Shown one piece after another: positions 57,443 through 64,000 of a stretch of 64,000 nt of DNA. A program made the translations under genes and the position numbers. Within the stretch, counting starts at the first letter, position 1. Every line of letters starts with the position of its first letter. The DNA is taken from positions 5,546,001 to 5,610,000 of the forward strand of contig JAPQWV010000028.1 in NCBI GenBank assembly GCA_027422505.1. The letters run 5' to 3'. The notes beneath the pieces are model-generated. The model worked only from the letters and a program-made list of their open reading frames with translations, made no database searches and was not told the origin of the DNA. The stretch comes from Craterostigma plantagineum. Lineage: Eukaryota > Streptophyta > Magnoliopsida > Lamiales > Linderniaceae.

Positions 57443-58275
57443 TAGGGGTGGGATCGGGTCCGATATTTCGGGTATCGGGTTTTCCGGGTCGGGTACCCGA
57501 CAAAATCAGTATTGATTTTCAAACCCGATCCCCAACACGATCAAAATTTTGGGTATCTGACAATCGGGTACCCGCGGGTCGGGTCAGGTTTTCTCTTTTA
57601 TTTTTTTACATTTTTAACAATTAAATAAGCTTAAATTAATTTCAAGTCCTTCAACTTCAAATTCGATCATAATTCAAGTATCAAATACATGTTAAAATTT
57701 AAAACCTAAATGGCAAATCAACACCCAAAATCGGCCACCCATGAATTTAGACATGTATAAAAGGTTAATAAATACTTAAAATCATCTTTTGAAACCTAAA
57801 AAGTGAAAAAAATCAACAAAATTTCGAAAATAGAAAACCAGAGTTCACAAGAATTTATACCCTTTTGGACGAAATGTGGCGGCCAACGGACGGATGGCGG
57901 CCAATGATGCTGTGGTCGGCGTCACGCCGGACCTGACGGCAGTCGGTGACTGTAGTGGTGGGTGGTGCGCTGCGAGTAGGTGGTCTGTCTCTGCTTCTGC
58001 TATGCGTATTCCGTGTGTGGTGTGTGTGTTGTGACTTGAGTTCAAATTTTTCTTTTTTTCTATTTTGTCTGTTTTTGGGTTGGGCCATTCTTTGATAGTA
58101 TTATTTAAAGCAATCATATTATTTTGGGCCGAATAGTAATAGCAATATTTTTTCATTGAGCCGAAACAACCAGGTACCCGATCGGGTATTTCGGGTAGCT
58201 CAAAGCTACCCGAAACCCGACCACTCGATACCCGATTTTTTTTTAAAGCTACCCGAAACTCGTTTGCCCACCCCG
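57443..58275. mobile_element. Possible hAT-like non-autonomous element
   Basis: Left TAGGGGTGGGATCGGG and right GCCCACCCC edges with CGGGTACCCG words near both ends, in the style of plant hAT elements. The right edge ends CCCCGA rather than CCCCTA and no target duplication is visible. Open frames inside look accidental. Confidence 0.45.
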
Positions 58276-58445
58276 ACTCATGGCCTCACAAATTTGACCA
58301 AGAGTCTGGGCAATGACCTTTCCAGCCGAGTGTGTCGGGGCGCCCGAGAAGAAGGCTTTTGGGACCGGCCAAGCTTGTCGCATGCGGGACGTCGAAATTA
58401 TCAAGCAAGACCGAGCCACTTAGCACCCGTTGGGCAGGGACATGG
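58276..58445. other. Short GC-richer gap, nothing recognised
   Basis: No coding or repeat assignment that I can support. Confidence 0.3.
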
Positions 58446-58644
58446 TGTAATACCCGTAAAATTTATATGGGATTATTTCAATAATATTCGGAATGTGTGG
58501 AGTCGATTTTCGAACATACCGATTTCCTTCCGAGCCGAGCCAAAAAAAATTATAATTGGACTCAAAAAAAAAATTTTAATGGACCGAAAATAATTATGGG
58601 CCAAATAAAGAAAATAATGGCCCAAGTTGTTAGGAGTTTGGTCC

Positions 58645-58666
58645 AATAACAATAATAAAAATAATG

Positions 58667-58702
<36 letters not shown>
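58645..58702. repeat. (AAT)n microsatellite
   Basis: About eighteen AAT/AATA units with minor interruptions inside the gypsy LTR. Confidence 0.9.
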
Positions 58703-58893
58703 TAAAAAAGGGCCGAAAATTAAAAACTAAAAATGCCTCATCATCACCTAATCATCTAATCACTTAATATAAAATAAAAACAACACACCAAAACCTAATC
58801 ACCTAAAAACAAAACCTAATCACCTAATATAAAATAATAACCAACTAAATACCTAAAAACAAAACCTAATCACCTACTATACTACTTGAGGAT

Positions 58894-58903
58894 CTATAAA
58901 TAG
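58894..58903 (+). promoter_or_regulatory. LTR TATA box
   Basis: CTATAAATAG, a canonical plant pol II TATA box, followed by a GA-only stretch as likely transcript start region. Confidence 0.7.
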
Positions 58904-58904
58904 A

Positions 58905-59100
58905 GAGGAAGAGAAGGAGAGATGGCGTGAGGAAGGAAAGAAAAGAAAGAAAAAGAGAGGGAGAGAGAGGGAAAGAAAGAAAGAAAATATATAGGGAGAG
59001 AGAGGGAGCAGCCGTGAGGGAAAGGAAAGGAAAGAAGAAGAGAGAAAGGAATGAAAAAAAAAGAGAGAAAGAAAGGAAGGAGAAAAAAAAGGAGGAGAAG
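58905..59100 (+). repeat. Purine-only (GA) tract
   Basis: Nearly 200 bases with very few pyrimidines, just downstream of the LTR TATA box. Open frames across it (Lys/Glu/Arg-only on one strand, Ser/Phe/Leu on the other) are compositional artefacts. Confidence 0.85.
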
Positions 59101-59165
59101 AAAGCCCTCGGAAAAAAATTTCGGGAGCGAATTCTAGGGTCGGGATCACACGAAAACTACGCGTA

Positions 59166-62100
59166 ACGTAGCTCTTGATCGACACGTGGTGTGCTAATAT
59201 GATTTGCAAGTGCGAAAAGTGATAATATAAAACGAATACCTAATTACTATCATCAACGTGCGATAGGCAGTGGACCTATCGTTTGTAGTGCTGTAAAGTG
59301 AGTAAACGAGTATCGAACACAAGGAATAAACTGAGTACTAGTAGTGACCTATCGACTCGATATCTAGCCTAAATAAAATACGCAGATTGCTTTACAAATT
59401 AACCTAACAGGTCGCTCCTAACTCAACTACATATTCAAAGAACACGCCTAAACTGATGTGAGAACTTTCAGATAATAGAGATGTGCTCGGGATTCGAATC
59501 CCGCTAGGTACTATCAGCTAAGACAATGAATTATCGCTCCTACGTGATTCTGACTAGATCGTAGTAATTTCCTACCCGCTCACGAGTTTGCTGTCGCCCT
59601 AAACGCTCGCGGGGATCTAAAATTCAGTAATTACTAACAGCGAGGATCGAGTATTTGCTTTCGCCCTATACTCGAATCCTATCTTCTACGAACGGCCTAA
59701 TCGTTGTTTAGCTGTCGCCCTAAACAATTTTCCACACGATCACTTTAACACATAGACATATTAAAGTGACGAAACAAATTCATAGATAGATAAATAGTCA
59801 TAAACACGAGTCACGATAAACATATGTCTTAATTACGAAATGACATAGCGTTCATCTAATCCCAAACACATAGGGAATTTAGCTACTCATAATAGACGGG
59901 AAAACGATAAAGGAAATAAGAAACGAGAAAGAAGGACTCATAATCTTGAGTACGGCTGAATCTGGGTGGTATCGTGGATGAGCCGTCGTTCTTCGTTCAA
60001 TTCGGCGTGAGTTATGCGTTGATCCGTCTCTTGCGCTTCTCCAGTGGAATTCTGCGTTTCTGGCGTCTGTAATTCGTCTCTCAGGAATTAGGATTGATAT
60101 CTGGTAAGTGTCCCCTCTTTCTGAGTCGAATTTGGGCTTTAATACTGATTTTCGTAACGGTCACGGCTTGGGACATGGGCCGTCACGGCCATGACAATCA
60201 TCGCCTCGCGTCTCTTTAATTTCTGCCATGCGTCACGGCCGAGTGCATGACATGTCACGGCCTTGACTACCTTCGCCTCAACTCTCTGCCCCATGTGACG
60301 GCCTAGTGCATGACACGTCACGGCCGTGACGGTCTCTAGTGTGGAACTCGTTCTCTGCTCTACGTCACGGCCTAGTGTAAGATGGGTCACGGTCGTGATG
60401 TTCTTCAGCGTAGTATTCTGTACTCGGTCACGGCCTGGTGCACTATGTGTCACGTGACACGTGCCTGTTTCCGTCGTTTTCGCTCCGTTTTGCCTCGTTT
60501 TCGCTCCTTTTCGCCCGAAAGTCGTCCTAAGCTCCTTCAATATCTAAATAAGTGTAAATAGGGCGAATAAATACATAAAATGATTGCTAGGGCTCTATTA
60601 TAATCCAATTAAATACTACGATAAACGCATTGAAATACGTTTATAAAACCTCTTGTCCTCTCCACACTTAAGCATTTGCTTGTCCTCAAGTAAATTAGAA
60701 GTTAGAAAGGGTATCGAATCAAGATGACGGCACAATTGTCGCAATTTATCATCAAAGCTAGAAAGCACAAAACGAAATCAAGCAAACAATCATGAATAGT
60801 ACACCAATGATCGGCACATATCAACTTGAACTTCCTTAGCACTGCAAATCGAGACTCATACCTCACAAGGATTCACTCAATTCACTCAAGTGTATAGGCT
60901 AGCATATGGTGAGTCGCTCAATTCGTGCACTAGTCCAACCCCTACCATAGGCTTGCAAGCTAATCGCATATCTATTACTTAAAGTGACAATCGTAAATCT
61001 GGGGGCTTTTAGGGTTAAAACGGGTCAACTAATAACGAAGTGATAAGCATAAATACTGACGGACGTAATCTTAAAGCTAGGACAAATAGGCGATAATTCA
61101 AAGAATATAGCATGATCAAACTGACAGTCACATGCCCTAACATAATACTCAACATTCTCGCTCTGAAATCCTAGACTTTTCTGCCCGACCCTCTCAACTC
61201 AGTTCCCTTTCATTTTCTGCCTTTCACCTTAGTTACGCTCTACTTTTGTGCACTGCCCTTATTCCCTAAAACCATCAAGGTTTGGCTTTTGTCGCAAAGA
61301 ATACATCGTCACAGCGAATGTCGTGTACCTAGGGATACTTATTTACCAAAACGTATATCTTGCCAAAGGGTTATGGGCAGGCTTATGAAAGGGATCGGGT
61401 TATTTCAGAAAACGGTCGAGTAGGATCAAGTCATTTCACGAATAGCAGAGAAGAACATTAAATCAGACATTGAAACAGTAACTCTCAAGTTCGACTTCTG
61501 CTCTATTCTAATCAACTCAGGTTCGTATAATCTCTGGAGGCTTATTCGGGTCAGTGGCTTTTATAATTTACGAGGCAAGTAAACGAGTAGTCTCAGGCTT
61601 AAAGTGTAATGGGGTTAGTCATGGTAGGAAAATCTGACCCTGGACTTAATTCCTAATGCCCTCATCATTTTCATACTAACGCAACAAAACAGTTTCAACA
61701 CATATCGGACAGGCAAGTTCTAGAGGGATATAGACTAGGCACGTCACACAACCAAAAAAATTGAGCATAAGCTCGTCAGGCTCAAACTCTCACAACGAAA
61801 CAGGGTTATGTGTACGAATCTCTCAAAAGAGTGCTATATCTATTCAGGCAGACACGATTCAGTCAGTCATGCATATCCTAATTGCTCACAAGAATTCATA
61901 ACAATGCAGACCAACTCGAGATAAGCGCAAAAAATTCATGCCTGAGTTCAATAATTCATGCCTTTCTAACGAAATTTATAACTCACGGACACGTCATAAA
62001 AAAATTTTCACGTAAATTCTTAACCTACTTTCCCCTCCCCACACTTAAGTCCGACGTTTTCCTCAACGTAAAAATGAATCAATGAAGGGTAAAAGAGGGT

Positions 62101-62340
62101 TAAGGAGAACGAAACTTCCCTGACGAAAAATTGACGTGGTCTAGTCTGAACGCGTGACGGTCGTTATGTTGTAACTCGTTCTGCGTAGCCTGGCCTTACT
62201 AAAGGACATATTAAACGTAGAAAGAAATAGTCATAAATAAGCGCAAAAAAAAACGTAGACATAGTCAGAAACATCAACGTCATAAACAAAATAAACACAA
62301 CGACTACTCGACACACGAAATGTCTAAGGAGAAAAGGAAA
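59166..62340 (-). repeat. Tat/Athila-like gypsy LTR and untranslated region (minus)
   Basis: 59200-59340 reads 'gatttgcaagtgcg ... gagtatcgaacacaagg', a phrase I know from plant Tat/Ogre LTR ends, and 60655-60690 reads 'cctctccacacttaagcattt ... tcctcaag', common in the same group. LTR edges were not found. 60155-60455 holds a GTCACGGCC(G/T)TGAC array. Apart from the ORF at the right end, no coding sequence was seen in 3.1 kb. Confidence 0.5.
60155..60455 (-). repeat. GTCACGGCC array, about 60-bp period
   Basis: Five or six units of two facing words, TCACGGCCTAGTGCATGAC and GTCACGGCCGTGAC-like, separated by unrelated 20-30 bp spacers. The word is palindromic about GGCC. Confidence 0.8.
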
Positions 62341-62359
62341 GGTAGAGAAAAGGGAAATG

Positions 62360-63721
62360 TCACTCAGGGGGTGGTGGTGGCGGTGAGGGTGGCCTCGGGC
62401 GGAGGAATGACAGCGACTGCTGTGTGAGCTTAACAGCGGCGTCCATTGCTTGAAGGGTCTGGTCGAAGCGCGCTTGTCCCTCGCGGTAGCGGCGGTGGGC
62501 TTCCTCGTTCCTGCGCTCGTACTCTTCCTGTCGGCGCCGAGTCTTTTCGTTGTACCGCCGGGTTTCTTTGTCCCGTTGCAGCGCGTCGGCGTTCATGTGC
62601 ATCATGTCCTGGCGCAAAGCTTCGAGGTCCGTTGTCGACGCGTATGGGGCGACGCCGGACGACTCTCCATGGTGATATCCGGACGAATATGAGGGTCCGG
62701 CGGTCGTGTCTGTCTCCACTGGGTAGGGGCCTCGAGGTAGAACTGGTCGGCGGGGACGGCGACGTGGTCCGTCTGGCCACGATATATCTCGTGCCAGATG
62801 TACACCTTGTTCGCGCGAGTCCAGTGGGCGCTTTCACGAGCATCTTCATCTTTATTAGCATTTCCTCGTTGAGGAGGTTGCGCCCGCCGACTACCTCCAT
62901 CTCTGGTGCGTTCTGTGGCCACAGGCGTAGGCCCCGGATGACTTAGTGATGAGGGCTCCCACGGCGATTTTGACATGGCTTTGTGCTTCCGTCTGAGCCT
63001 TGAAAGCGTGAGCCAGCGCCATTCCCAGGTGGACCCGTTCGCCTCGCTGCAGCTTGGCCAGGTAAAAGAGATCGCGGAGGGTGACTGCTTCGTGCGATTC
63101 GCCCCTCGGTATGAACGAGGTCGTGAGGAGGCGGTGGATGTAGCGCAGTTCTGGGCTCCTGAGTGAAGACGCCTTCGAAGTCTTCGCGCTGTATTCTGGC
63201 TTGCCTGGTCGCGCGATGTCAGCCCAGCAACCCTGTCGACCTTCCGGTTGCTGAAGGTAGTCCTTGTAGTGCAGGTCCGGGAATGGTCTGTCGCGCCAGA
63301 AGAATGGTACGGGTACTCCAAGTGCATGGCACAAGTCGTCGACCTTCACTATATGTTCTTCGTTGAATGCCCGAAAGGTGACCTTGCTGATGCCGTATTC
63401 CTCGTGGGAGAAGGTAGAAAGGAACTCCAGGGTGAGTTCCTTGTACGCCGGGTCTTCGATGTTGAAGAATGTGCCCCATCCACTGAGTGAGAGGTACTGG
63501 GCGACTTGCTAGTCGATGTGGTGCTTTGCCAGCGTGTCGTGGTCTATCTGATCCATGGGGATGAACTCCATGGCCTTCAACCTGTTGTAGCGTGCCGTCT
63601 GGGTGTCATCTGTAAACTGACCCATGGATTCTAGCAGTGTCGGCGGGGGCCCGCGTTGCCTTTGACGAACGGGCGAACGCGAGGCGGGGTCACGCTGAGC
63701 TGTGGAGCGACTTTTACCCAT
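62360..63721 (-). pseudogene. Retroelement ORF, Athila/Tat-type gag-region protein
   Basis: A single minus-strand frame runs 63721-62891 with one in-frame TAG at 63509-63511. Before it: a basic, Pro-rich N-terminus. After it: GWGTFFNIEDPAYKELTLEF, VKVDDLCHALGV, FIPRGESHEAVTLRDLFYLA and RVHLGMALAHAF. This pattern is typical of the conserved ORF of plant Athila/Tat gypsy elements. A frame change near 62890 leads to a second part ending with a charged coiled coil (62719-62360, RRYNEKTRRRQEEYERRNEE) and a poly-proline tail. Base composition (GC-rich) contrasts with its surroundings. Function is unproven; not an exact domain match without a search. Confidence 0.6.
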
Positions 63722-64000
63722 TGTACCTAGAAGAAAGATGTGAGCTCAAAGAAATAATAGTATGAAGACAGCTCGACTCGACCAATAACAGCAACAAAGA
63801 CATATCACAATTCAATAACCCGTGAAAAGCTAAAGAGGCATTTTGTCGAACGCGTAATGGGCATTCCAAGATAAGCATTTGAAGCTAGATAAACAGCACT
63901 TTAAACGCATTCCTAGAATTCAACGAAGAATCAAGGCTCGAAAAACCACAAAAAGCAACAAATTTCGCCACCAAATTAAAACATTTTCTAGTTGAGAGAT
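63722..64000. other. Upstream flank of the Athila/Tat-like ORF
   Basis: AT-rich, non-coding; probably the leader of the element, which continues beyond the window. No primer-binding site seen. Confidence 0.4.

Larger units (their letters stand above)
58446..59165 (+). repeat. 5' part of a gypsy LTR (plus)
   Basis: Starts TGTAATACCCGTAAAATTTAT, matching the minus-strand start of the solo LTR at 40777-43787. It includes an AAT microsatellite (58645-58700), a TATA box (58894-58903) and a purine-only tract (58905-59100). The LTR is cut near 59165 where another element begins. Confidence 0.75.

Noticed and set aside
57845..58156. Open frames inside the hAT-like element
   Set aside because: Low-complexity His/Thr/Arg sequence and no homology that I recognise.
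58877..59209. Frames rich in Lys/Glu/Arg or Ser/Phe/Leu
   Set aside because: They are produced by the purine-only tract in the gypsy LTR.
60139..60540. 133-codon minus-strand frame with repeating TCHALGRD
   Set aside because: The repeat is the GTCACGGCC array translated; no other sign of coding.
62430..63490. Plus-strand open frames opposite the Athila/Tat-like ORF
   Set aside because: They are shadows of the GC-rich minus-strand ORF, which has the recognisable protein pattern.

Overview
This window looks like nuclear DNA of a flowering plant, very probably a eudicot. The evidence is a complete 22-exon gene with GT-AG introns, plant-type Ty1/copia and Ty3/gypsy retrotransposons primed by initiator-Met tRNA, a plant PPR gene fragment, and several non-autonomous DNA transposons. 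The style of the repeats suggests an asterid (possibly Lamiales), but I cannot prove that from sequence alone.

The one clearly functional host gene is on the minus strand at 44890-54446. It is the plant exportin-5 orthologue HASTY (HST), the nuclear export factor linked to microRNA biogenesis and movement. All 22 exons can be joined in frame (3579 nt, 1192 residues plus stop) and every junction keeps GT/AG. A second possible host gene piece lies at 25239-25865 (minus; conserved-looking, unidentified, frameshifted). A broken PPR gene with an internal 0.3-kb tandem duplication lies at about 19733-20620.

Almost everything else is nested retrotransposon sequence. 1-601 is the end of a plus-strand copia LTR plus its primer-binding site. 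602-9433 is a Sirevirus-like copia array on the minus strand: a truncated LTR, a decayed but nearly complete gag-pol, a 1.4-kb LTR shared with a second element, repeated polypurine motifs, and an env-position ORF. 9434-9663 is an LTR piece carrying a 5S rRNA-like promoter. 9664-19160 is another copia element (350-bp LTR and a long env-position ORF) interrupted by a 3.2-kb solo gypsy LTR with a clear 5-bp target duplication. 20820-24276 holds gypsy LTR and 5'-leader sequence, a second 5S-bearing LTR and a gag pseudogene. 27545-44125 is a patchwork of gypsy and copia LTRs, a gag/protease remnant and a second 3.0-kb solo gypsy LTR. 54616-56878 holds hAT- and Harbinger-type elements caught in a 1-kb tandem duplication. 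58446 to the end contains a gypsy LTR start and a Tat/Athila-like element on the minus strand.

The most unusual pattern is that the LTRs or spacers of at least three retroelement lineages each contain a dense array of a short CG-centred word. The word differs from element to element: TTCGCGAA, ATCTCGA, GTTTTCGG, CGATCGAGAAATT or GTCACGGCC. I know no named feature that explains this. Other notable points are the 5S-bearing LTR that precedes a gypsy gag, the tandem shared-LTR copia array, and the run-away poly-G at one fixed LTR position.
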